The notes beneath the pieces are model-generated. The model saw only the letters and a list, made by a program, of their open reading frames with translations. It did not search any database and was not told the DNA's origin. DNA of 6,604 nucleotides from an uncultured Chloroflexota bacterium (lineage in GTDB: Bacteria > Chloroflexota > Dehalococcoidia > Dehalococcoidales > RBG-16-60-22), in assembly GCA_903915565.1 (NCBI GenBank), contig CAIWTG010000251.1:1-6604 (forward strand), in the 5' to 3' direction. How positions within the stretch are numbered: position 1 is the first letter of the stretch; each line of letters begins with the position of its first letter. Below, in pieces: positions 1 to 6,132 of the stretch. A program made the translations under genes and the position numbers.

Positions 1-1
1 C

Positions 2-661
2 CCCCTCCTCCACGAAATTGTTTCTAAAGCCAAGGTGAGTTTTTTCCCATTACTGAAAAAACGCGACCAGTTGGTCCCGTGGATTGAAAAAAGAGTCACC
101 GCACAAAACAAGTCCGGCATTTCCAAGAAAGCCGCCGACCTTATGGCCCGGCTCGTTGGCAGCGACCTCTGGACCATGGCGAATGAAGTTGATAAACTGG
201 TTCTTTACGCCGGCGGCCGCACTATCGAGGAGCCGGACGTTAAAGCCATCGTCAGCAATGTGCACGAAACCAGCGTGTTTGACATGGTGGACGCCATTAT
301 CGAGTCGCGTGTGTCCATAGCCCAGCAGCTGTTACAGCGGCTCTTTCAGCAGGGGATGACCCCGGCGCAGGTGCTGGTGATGTTAGCCCGTCAAGCCCGC
401 ATTATCTTTCAGGTCAAGGAGATGCGCTCCGCCGGCCGCACCCGCGCCGATATCAAGACCAGACTTGGCTTGACCTCGGATTGGGTTATCACTAAAGCTT
501 GGGAGCAGGCGGACAAATATTCGCCCTCGCGCCTTAAAGAGGTGTATCATAAATTGCTGGATGCGGACATTGCCGTGAAAACCGGCAAATATGACAGTCC
601 CGAACTCGCCTTAGACGTTTTACTCGCCGAGATGGGTTTTATACAGAAAGTATCAACTTAG
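2..661 (+). CDS. holA: DNA polymerase III delta subunit, C-terminal part (5' end outside window)
   Basis: HolA is the clamp-loader delta subunit that opens the beta sliding clamp during DNA replication. The frame is open to the window edge, so this is a 5'-truncated view: 219 codons are visible against about 330-350 in the family, and most of the N-terminal AAA+-like domain I is missing. A GTG at 35 is internal, because the residues before it (HEIVSKAKV) continue the family pattern of a domain I/II junction leading into FFPLLKKRDQLVPWIEKRV. The family-typical helical segment LVGSDLWTMANEVDKL lies at about visible residues 51-66. The all-helical collar domain (domain III) follows, from about HETSVFDMVDAI to the end. 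The stop is TAG at 659-661, 15 nt before the next gene, which suggests co-transcription. Assignment rests on motif pattern and domain order; I see no frameshift. Confidence 0.9.
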   Translation, partial: PLLHEIVSKAKVSFFPLLKKRDQLVPWIEKRVTAQNKSGISKKAADLMARLVGSDLWTMANEVDKLVLYAGGRTIEEPDVKAIVSNVHETSVFDMVDAIIESRVSIAQQLLQRLFQQGMTPAQVLVMLARQARIIFQVKEMRSAGRTRADIKTRLGLTSDWVITKAWEQADKYSPSRLKEVYHKLLDADIAVKTGKYDSPELALDVLLAEMGFIQKVST

Positions 662-676
662 CTTAAGGAGGCAACG

Positions 677-1519
677 ATGTCTTTCAACTTACCCAAGGAC
701 AAATACATAAAAATCGGCAACATTAACACCCGCTATTGGGAAGCGGGAAATAGAGGGTCGTCCGTCGTTCTGGTTCACGGGCTGGGCGGCTTTTGTGAAA
801 ACTGGATGCATAACATCGAGCCGCTGGCTAAAGAACACCGCGTCTACGCCTTTGATTTAGTCGGTTTCGGCCGCACCGATAAAACCCCGCTGGTAAAAGA
901 TATCTATCAGCTCGTCCAGTTCATCAGCGACTTCATGGATGTTAAAAAAATCGCTAAAGCCTCTCTGATAGGTAATTCATTAGGGGGCGGGTTGGTTTTG
1001 CTGGTTGCTCTCCAGTTCCCGCAAAAAGTTGAAAAGCTGGTGCTGGTGGATAACGCCGGCATGGGGCGGGACGTTATTGCTGATTTCAAAATCTGCTCTG
1101 TTCCTTTCCTTGGTGAAATGTTGATTAAACCCTCTCTCCAGGGCACGGAAAACCTCTGGCATAAAATCGTTTACGACCCAGCTTTGGTTACCCCGGAATT
1201 GGTTAAGATGTGCTATGGACTGGGCTCCCTCCCCGGCGCTATGGAATCCTTGCTTTCCGTCCTGCGTTCCGGCATTAACTTCTTTGGCCAGCGTACCAGA
1301 CTCACCAAGCAATTGCTAAAAGATTTAAGTAAAATTACCGCTCCCACCCTTATCTTTTGGGGCAGGCAGGACCGCATTATTCCGGTTAAGCACGCGACCG
1401 TCGCTGCCGCCAAACTCCCCAACGCTAAGTTGATTGTTTTTGACCAGTGCGGCCATATGCCCATGTTTGAGTATCCTGAAGGGTTTAATAAAGATACCCT
1501 GGAATTTCTGGCTAAATAA
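677..1519 (+). CDS. alpha/beta-fold hydrolase (MhpC-like), substrate unknown
   Basis: A 280-residue protein with the complete alpha/beta hydrolase core and no signal peptide, so probably cytoplasmic. Seen in order: the oxyanion-hole loop HGLGG (34-38), the DLVGFGRTDK segment (60-69) usual after strand 4, the nucleophile elbow GNSLGG with Ser101, the acid in GRQDRIIP (Asp232) and the catalytic His260 in QCGHMPMFEYP. The triad Ser101-Asp232-His260 is therefore intact. A helical lid of about 75 residues (roughly 135-210) lies between the elbow and the acid, as in MhpC/BphD-like C-C hydrolases, esterases and haloperoxidase-like members. Lid sequences set specificity and I do not recognise this one. 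The start at ATG 677 is well supported by TAAGGAGG at 664-671 with 5 nt spacing. It lies 15 nt after holA and 13 nt before the ROK kinase, so it is probably in the same operon, but the neighbours do not reveal its substrate. Confidence 0.88.
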   Translation: MSFNLPKDKYIKIGNINTRYWEAGNRGSSVVLVHGLGGFCENWMHNIEPLAKEHRVYAFDLVGFGRTDKTPLVKDIYQLVQFISDFMDVKKIAKASLIGNSLGGGLVLLVALQFPQKVEKLVLVDNAGMGRDVIADFKICSVPFLGEMLIKPSLQGTENLWHKIVYDPALVTPELVKMCYGLGSLPGAMESLLSVLRSGINFFGQRTRLTKQLLKDLSKITAPTLIFWGRQDRIIPVKHATVAAAKLPNAKLIVFDQCGHMPMFEYPEGFNKDTLEFLAK

Positions 1520-1532
1520 CTTTTAGACAAAA

Positions 1533-2516
1533 ATGGTGAAGAATAGTAAACCCGTTATTGCTGTAGATATCGGCGGCACAAAAATTTCAACCGCCCTCTT
1601 TAGCGCCGATGGTAAGATGCGCGCCAATACCGTTTGCCCCACCTCGGCCAGTGAAGGAGTTAACGCTGTTATCGAGCGTTTGCTTACCGTCATAGAGGAT
1701 ATTCTTACACAAAACAAACTAACCCCACCCAAAATCGACGCCATCAGCATCGCTTGCGCCGGCGGCATTAATACTGCTAAAGGCATTGTTGTTACGCCTT
1801 CTCCCCACCTCCCCGGCTGGACCGGTTTGCCCCTGGCAGCAATCATCAAAAAGAAAACGGGTGTCGTTACCTATGTCCTCAACGATGCTTCGGCCGCCGC
1901 CCTCGGCGAGCAGCGTTTTGGGGTCGGCAAAGGCGTCAAAAATCTCGTCCTCTTTACTGTCGGCACGGGCATAGGCGGCGGCATTATTACCGACGGAAAA
2001 TTGTACCTTGGCGCCCGCGGCGGTGCCGGAGAATTTGGCCACATGACCGTTGAAACACAAGGGCTTAAGTGCGGGTGCGGCAATATCGGCTGTCTGGAAA
2101 TGTATGCTTCGGGTACCGCGCTCGTTAATGACGTTCTGGGACGGCTGCGGAGCGGTCAAAAATCGTCCCTCCTCGACATGGCGAAGGGCGACTTGACTAA
2201 AATTACGGCAAAGATTGTCGACGATGCCGCCCGCCGCGACGATAAACTGGCGCAGGAAGCAATTGTGCAGATGGCATATTATCTCGGCGTTGGCATGGTG
2301 AATGTCGTTAATATTTTTAACCCGGAAATGGTCGTCATCAGCGGTGGTATGGCCGCCCTGGGTGAGGTGCTTATTGCCCCGGGGCGCATGATGGTGGAGA
2401 AGCGGTCATTCTCCATTAATGCGCAGGCGGCTCGTGTTGTTATCGGTTCGCTCGGCAATGAAGCGGGAGTCTATGGCGCCGCGGCTTATGCTTTTGATGT
2501 AAGGAGGGCTAAATGA
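1533..2516 (+). CDS. ROK-family sugar kinase, probable glucokinase
   Basis: ROK kinases phosphorylate hexoses (often glucose, giving glucose-6-phosphate) with ATP in the cytoplasm. The 327-residue length is typical. Visible motifs: the phosphate-binding loop DIGGTK (12-17), the sugar-binding and catalytic-base segment LNDASAAALGE with Asp118, a second phosphate loop GTGIGGG (144-150), the ROK sugar/zinc motif GEFGH (Glu167, His170), and the zinc site CGCGNIGCLE with Cys180, Cys182 and Cys187. The adenosine-motif region VVISGG is at about 267-272. There is no N-terminal helix-turn-helix, so this is a kinase and not a ROK repressor. The start at ATG 1533 places the DxGGTK loop at the usual distance, but no good Shine-Dalgarno precedes it; the gene may depend on reinitiation after the hydrolase stop 13 nt upstream. 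Its 3' end overlaps galU by 4 nt. Glucose is the likeliest substrate, but N-acetylmannosamine or another hexose cannot be excluded. Confidence 0.88.
   Translation: MVKNSKPVIAVDIGGTKISTALFSADGKMRANTVCPTSASEGVNAVIERLLTVIEDILTQNKLTPPKIDAISIACAGGINTAKGIVVTPSPHLPGWTGLPLAAIIKKKTGVVTYVLNDASAAALGEQRFGVGKGVKNLVLFTVGTGIGGGIITDGKLYLGARGGAGEFGHMTVETQGLKCGCGNIGCLEMYASGTALVNDVLGRLRSGQKSSLLDMAKGDLTKITAKIVDDAARRDDKLAQEAIVQMAYYLGVGMVNVVNIFNPEMVVISGGMAALGEVLIAPGRMMVEKRSFSINAQAARVVIGSLGNEAGVYGAAAYAFDVRRAK
2501..2507 (+). promoter_or_regulatory. Shine-Dalgarno of galU, inside the ROK gene
   Basis: AAGGAGG lies 5 nt before the galU ATG (2513) and within the last codons of the ROK kinase gene. It fixes the galU start and, with the ATGA stop/start overlap at 2513-2516, supports translational coupling of the two genes. 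Confidence 0.85.
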
Positions 2517-3373
2517 AAATTCGTAAGGCAGTCATCACAGCAGCTGGTTACGGCACGCGTTTCCTGCCCATCACCCGCTCCCAGCCCAAAGAAATGCTTC
2601 CTTTGCTAGATAAGCCCCTGATTCATTATTCCGTTGAAGAAGCGATTAAGTCTGGCATCAACCAGATTGTCATGGTGACCTCCGCCAGTAAACACGCTAT
2701 AGAGGACTACTTCAAACCTTCGCCCGACCTCGTTAGTTTCCTTAAAGGCAAGGGGGAGGCTGAACTACAAAAAAGCATGGCTGATATATCAAAAATGGCG
2801 GATTATTGCTACGTCCTCCAGAAAGAACCGAAAGGCCTCGGCGACGCGGTATTGACGGTTAAAGCTGTGGTTGGTAAAGAGCCTTTCGCTTTAATGCTGC
2901 CGGACGATATTATTGATAGCGCCGTGCCTGGATTAAAACAGATGCTGGCGGTCTACGAGAAATATGGCTGCAGCGTTATCGCCGTAGAAAAAGTCAAACC
3001 CAGCGATACCAACAAGTACGGCATCATCCGCCCTAAAAAGTTATCGAAAGGCGTTTATCAGATACTGGAAATGGTGGAAAAACCCACCCCGTCCAAAGCC
3101 CCCTCCAACCTCGCCATTGTGGGACGCTATATCTTAACCCCCCGCATCTTTGAAATATTGGAGGAGACCAGGCCCGGTAAAAACGACGAGATTCAGCTGA
3201 CCGATGCGCTAAACGCGCTGCTCAAATATGAAAAGCTTTATGCCGTTGAGCTTAAGGGCACCCGCTATGACGCTGGCACGCCTTTAGGCTGGCTGCAGGC
3301 TAATGTTGCCCTTGCTCTGAAGAGCAAAGACATTGGTAAAGAGTTTAAGAGTTATTTGAAAAAATTAGTATAA
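2513..3373 (+). CDS. galU: UTP-glucose-1-phosphate uridylyltransferase
   Basis: GalU makes UDP-glucose and diphosphate from UTP and glucose-1-phosphate in the cytoplasm, feeding polysaccharide, glycolipid and cell-envelope sugar synthesis. The 286-residue protein matches the family length. In order: the nucleotide-binding signature AAGYGTRFLP (10-19), KEMLP (26-30), the uridine-binding region EPKGLGDAV (105-113), the metal-binding LPDD (129-132), the sugar-binding EMVEKP (186-191) with the conserved Glu-Lys pair, and the C-terminal YDAGTPLGWLQAN (252-264). The position usually His in GLGHAV is Asp (Asp111), which some related nucleotidyltransferases share. This could shade nucleotide or sugar preference, so a dTTP-using or other hexose-1-phosphate enzyme is possible but less likely. 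The start at ATG 2513 overlaps the ROK stop by 4 nt and has a strong ribosome site. It appears to be the last gene of the holA-to-galU unit. Confidence 0.92.
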   Translation: MKIRKAVITAAGYGTRFLPITRSQPKEMLPLLDKPLIHYSVEEAIKSGINQIVMVTSASKHAIEDYFKPSPDLVSFLKGKGEAELQKSMADISKMADYCYVLQKEPKGLGDAVLTVKAVVGKEPFALMLPDDIIDSAVPGLKQMLAVYEKYGCSVIAVEKVKPSDTNKYGIIRPKKLSKGVYQILEMVEKPTPSKAPSNLAIVGRYILTPRIFEILEETRPGKNDEIQLTDALNALLKYEKLYAVELKGTRYDAGTPLGWLQANVALALKSKDIGKEFKSYLKKLV

Positions 3374-3396
3374 TATCTTCCTTCCCCCAACTCCCA

Positions 3397-3424
3397 ATTA
3401 CAAACTACTAATTACTAACTACCC
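3397..3424 (+). repeat. Degenerate tandem repeat with 7-bp period
   Basis: Four adjacent 7-nt units start at 3397, 3404, 3411 and 3418 and fit a loose consensus AYTACTA. Read as two 14-nt units (3397 and 3411), 11 of 14 positions agree. It begins 23 nt after the galU stop and ends before the alaS promoter. A related array with the same period follows ruvX at 6579-6599, and the 9-mer ACTAACTAC is present in both. Confidence 0.55.
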
Positions 3425-3432
3425 TGCGTCCA

Positions 3433-3462
3433 TTGACAGCCCCCACCCCTCCCACTTACAAT
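3433..3462 (+). promoter_or_regulatory. Sigma-70-type promoter for alaS-ruvX
   Basis: A perfect -35 box TTGACA (3433-3438) is followed after 18 nt by TACAAT (3457-3462), which matches the -10 consensus at five of six positions. Transcription would start near 3468-3470, leaving a leader of about 30 nt before the alaS ATG. That is too short for a T-box or another large riboswitch, so no leader control of alaS is evident. The spacer is unusual in being almost pure C on this strand (3440-3453). Confidence 0.75.
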
Positions 3463-3497
3463 CAATACATAAATAATTTCCAACTCTGGAGCTTTGC

Positions 3498-6116
3498 ATG
3501 AATAGCGACGAATTGCGTTCTTCATTCTTAAATTTCTATCGGGAAAGAGGGCACAAAATTGTGCCCAGTTCTTCCCTCGTGCCTAAAGACGACCCCACAC
3601 TGCTGTTTACCAGCGCCGGTATGGTGCAGATTAAACCTTACTTTCTGGGTGAGGTCACCCCCCCATCCAAACGACTAACTTCCTGCCAGAAGTGTTTCCG
3701 CACCACCGATATCGAATCGGTTGGTGATGACACGCATTTAACTTTCTTTGAAATGCTCGGCAACTTTTCCGTCGGCGATTACTTTAAAAAGGACACTATT
3801 GCCTGGGCTTATGAGTTTATTACTAAGGTTCTAAAAATTCCATCGGAACGTTTGTGGGTGAGTATTTATCTTAACGACGATGAAGCCTTTAATCATTGGC
3901 GGGCTGTGGGCGTCCCGGAAAACAGAATACATCGTTTTGACGAGAAGGATAACTTCTGGGGGCCGGTCGGCAATTCCGGGCCTTGCGGGCCGGATAATGA
4001 AATATTTTATGACCTTGGCGTGGAAAAAGGCTGCGGTAAGCCCGACTGTAAACCCAACGACGGCTGCGGGCGCTTTATTGAAATCAGCACGCTGGTTTTT
4101 ATGCAGTATAACCAGGACGTTAATAAAAAGCGTACACCGCTCCCCAGACCGAGCGTTGATACCGGGATGGGGCTTGAGAGGACCATCACTGTCTTACAAG
4201 GCAAATCCTCCGTTTATGAAACTGACCTCTACGTTCCTTTTATTGATTTTGTTTCTAAGATGACCGGCAAAAAATACGGCACCAATCCCGACGATGACAA
4301 AGCCATTCGCGTCGTCGCCGAGCACGGCCGTGCTTTAGCTTTCCTCATCGCCGACGGCGTTCTGCCGGATAATGAAGGGCGGGGCTATGTCTTAAAACGA
4401 CTTCTAAGACGGGCGGCTCTCTTCGGTCGCCGCCTCGGACTGGATAAACCCTTCCTGGCGGAAATTGCTAAAGTCGCCGTCAAAAACTTGAGCCACATTT
4501 ACCCCGAGCTTAAAGCGCGGCAGGATTTTATCGTTAAACTTATTACGCAGGAAGAAACGCGCTTTGGAGAGACTTTAAGCACTGGACTGGAAATTATAGA
4601 AAATCTGCTCTCGGCCAAGACCGGAAAAACCAAGCAAATCTCTGGCGCCGACGCCTTTAAGCTTAATGATACCTATGGTTTCCCGGTAGAGCTTACTAAA
4701 GAGATAGCCGCCGAACGTGGTTTGTCTGTCGATATGGCAGGCTTTGAAAAAGAAATGGAAAAGCAAAGAGAAAGATCCCGGGGGACTCTCTTATTCGGAC
4801 ACGATACGGTAAAAATGTCGGACAAGGCTAAAGCTATTCATCTGGCTAAAGCTACAAAATTCGTCGGCTACACCTGCCTCGAACAGCAGGGGAAAATTCT
4901 CAAAATCCTCGTTGACGGCAAGGAAGTTAAAGAAATCAAAGCCGGTCAGTCTGCCGGTATCATTTTGGATACCACCCCGTTCTACGGGGAAATGGGCGGT
5001 CAGGTAGGGGACGCCGGTGAAATTTTAGGTAAATCGGGCAAGTTCACCGTGTCCGATGCCGTTCATGCCTCCCCGGAGGTAACTTTACATAATGGTAAGG
5101 CTACTCAAGGCGCTTTAGCTGTCGGTGATACAGTCACAGCGGTGGTGGACATTGAACGCCGGCGTGATATCGCCCGGAATCATACCGCCACCCACCTCCT
5201 ACAGGCGGCTTTACGCCAGGTCCTTGGCGACCATATTCAGCAGCGCGGTTCGCTGGTTGCCCCGGAGCATTTGCGCTTTGACTTTTCGCACCTCGCCGCC
5301 ATGACCCCCGACGAGATTAAAAAGGTGCAAAACATCGTTAATGATAAAATCCGCCAGAACCTTATGGTTAATGCGGAAGAGACCGACTATAAAAAAGCTA
5401 TCGCCGCCGGCGCTACCGCTCTTTTCGACGAAAAGTACGGCGATGTCGTCCGCGTCATGCGCATTGGCGACCCTATCGTTAGCATGGAGCTTTGCGGCGG
5501 CACTCACGCCTCCTCCACCGGCGAAATCGGCTATTTCCACATCCTCTCGGAAAGCAGTATCGGCGCGGGCATCCGCCGTATTGAGGCGGTGACGGGTAGG
5601 GGCGCGGAAAAAACCATTAGCCACAATCTGGAAATTCTGGAGTCTATAGCGCATTCGCTCGAAGCCTCGCCGGATAACGTAAAAGAAAAATTGACCGCTC
5701 TTCTCGCTGATTTTGACGCGACCAAAAAGCGCGCCGCTACCCTGGAAAAAGAGCTGGCGATAAATGAAGCCGCCGTCCTTTTGGAAAAAGTCGAAACCAT
5801 CAAAGGCGTTAAAGTCCTCACCGCGCGCATAGCGTCGGATAGCCAAACGGTGCTGCGGGAAATGGCGGATTTCTTAAGAGATAAGCTGGGGAGCGCCATT
5901 ATTGTGCTGGGCGCCATTAGCGCCGACCGTCCAGTCTTTATCGCCGCCGTCACTCCCGACCTTGTTACCAAAGGCTACAACGCCGGCGATATCGTTAAAA
6001 AAGTTTCTACGGTGGCTGGCGGCGGGGGTGGCGGTAAAGCTAACTTCGCCCAGGCTGGCGGCAAAGATAAAAACAAACTGGATGAAGCATTAGCCCTAGT
6101 GAAAAGCCTGATATAG
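3498..6116 (+). CDS. alaS: Alanyl-tRNA synthetase, complete
   Basis: AlaRS charges tRNA-Ala and clears Ser/Gly mischarging. All domains are present in 872 residues, close to the usual 870-880. The class II catalytic domain comes first, with motif 1 around PSSSLVPKDDPTLLFTSAGM (23-42), motif 2 TSCQKCFRTTDIESVG to HLTFFEMLGNFSVGDYFK (61-97) and motif 3 SVDTGMGLER (219-228). The tRNA-recognition helices follow (about 265-460). The editing domain has the zinc-type residues His562 and His566 (HTATH) and Cys666 and His670 (CGGTH). A coiled-coil stretch (about 705-765) leads to the C-Ala domain with the glycine-rich GGGGGGK (841-847) and AQAGGKD. Oddities: a Cys-containing insert (Cys179, Cys184, Cys190), and EISTLVF (195-201) where the family usually has EIWNLVF. 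ATG 3498 is chosen for GGAG at 3488-3491 with 6 nt spacing and a normal N-terminus. Its own promoter lies upstream and ruvX follows after 16 nt. Confidence 0.97.
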   Translation: MNSDELRSSFLNFYRERGHKIVPSSSLVPKDDPTLLFTSAGMVQIKPYFLGEVTPPSKRLTSCQKCFRTTDIESVGDDTHLTFFEMLGNFSVGDYFKKDTIAWAYEFITKVLKIPSERLWVSIYLNDDEAFNHWRAVGVPENRIHRFDEKDNFWGPVGNSGPCGPDNEIFYDLGVEKGCGKPDCKPNDGCGRFIEISTLVFMQYNQDVNKKRTPLPRPSVDTGMGLERTITVLQGKSSVYETDLYVPFIDFVSKMTGKKYGTNPDDDKAIRVVAEHGRALAFLIADGVLPDNEGRGYVLKRLLRRAALFGRRLGLDKPFLAEIAKVAVKNLSHIYPELKARQDFIVKLITQEETRFGETLSTGLEIIENLLSAKTGKTKQISGADAFKLNDTYGFPVELTKEIAAERGLSVDMAGFEKEMEKQRERSRGTLLFGHDTVKMSDKAKAIHLAKATKFVGYTCLEQQGKILKILVDGKEVKEIKAGQSAGIILDTTPFYGEMGGQVGDAGEILGKSGKFTVSDAVHASPEVTLHNGKATQGALAVGDTVTAVVDIERRRDIARNHTATHLLQAALRQVLGDHIQQRGSLVAPEHLRFDFSHLAAMTPDEIKKVQNIVNDKIRQNLMVNAEETDYKKAIAAGATALFDEKYGDVVRVMRIGDPIVSMELCGGTHASSTGEIGYFHILSESSIGAGIRRIEAVTGRGAEKTISHNLEILESIAHSLEASPDNVKEKLTALLADFDATKKRAATLEKELAINEAAVLLEKVETIKGVKVLTARIASDSQTVLREMADFLRDKLGSAIIVLGAISADRPVFIAAVTPDLVTKGYNAGDIVKKVSTVAGGGGGGKANFAQAGGKDKNKLDEALALVKSLI

Positions 6117-6120
6117 CTTA

Positions 6121-6127
6121 GGGGAGG
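6121..6127 (+). promoter_or_regulatory. Shine-Dalgarno deciding the ruvX start
   Basis: GGGGAGG sits between the alaS stop and ruvX. It is 5 nt from an ATT codon at 6133, the same spacing as for the hydrolase (664-671 to 677) and galU (2501-2507 to 2513). It is 17 nt from the first conventional start, TTG 6145, which is too far for efficient initiation. It therefore argues for ATT 6133 as the initiation codon. Confidence 0.7.
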
Positions 6128-6132
6128 TCGTT

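Larger units (their letters stand above)
3374..3497 (+). terminator. G-depleted, C-rich intergenic region; possible Rho-dependent termination zone after galU
   Basis: No hairpin followed by a T-tract is visible after galU, although a new promoter follows. Instead the + strand from 3374 to 3487 has only four G residues (3426, 3428, 3435, 3439) against about 44 C. The first 52 nt after the galU stop contain no G at all, and C-runs occur at 3384-3388, 3393-3395, 3440-3444, 3446-3449 and 3451-3453. RNA that is C-rich, G-poor and unstructured is what Rho utilisation sites look like. This is an inference from composition; the bias could also simply reflect low-complexity spacer DNA. Confidence 0.3.

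Noticed and set aside
35..37. GTG as the holA start
   Set aside because: The frame is open to the window edge, the residues before it continue the HolA pattern, and no ribosome site precedes it; the gene starts upstream.
1719..2159. 146-codon minus-strand frame inside the ROK kinase gene
   Set aside because: Antisense shadow of conserved ROK motifs with no start signal or family resemblance.
3345..3374. Possible promoter TTAAGA, 18 nt, TATAAT at the end of galU
   Set aside because: The -10 is perfect but includes the galU stop codon and the -35 is weak (4 of 6). The downstream TTGACA/TACAAT pair is the better alaS promoter, though a second start here is possible.
3463..3497. T-box or other amino-acid-sensing leader before alaS
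   Set aside because: From the predicted start only about 30 nt remain, with no stems, no T-box-like sequence and no antiterminator.
5211..5846. 211-codon open frame on the minus strand inside alaS
   Set aside because: It lies wholly antisense to the conserved editing domain and coiled coil, has no ribosome site or recognisable domain, and arises from codon bias of the + strand gene.
6013..6038. G-rich stretch near the alaS 3' end as a regulatory G-quadruplex
   Set aside because: It encodes the conserved glycine-rich loop of the C-Ala domain, so coding constraint explains it.
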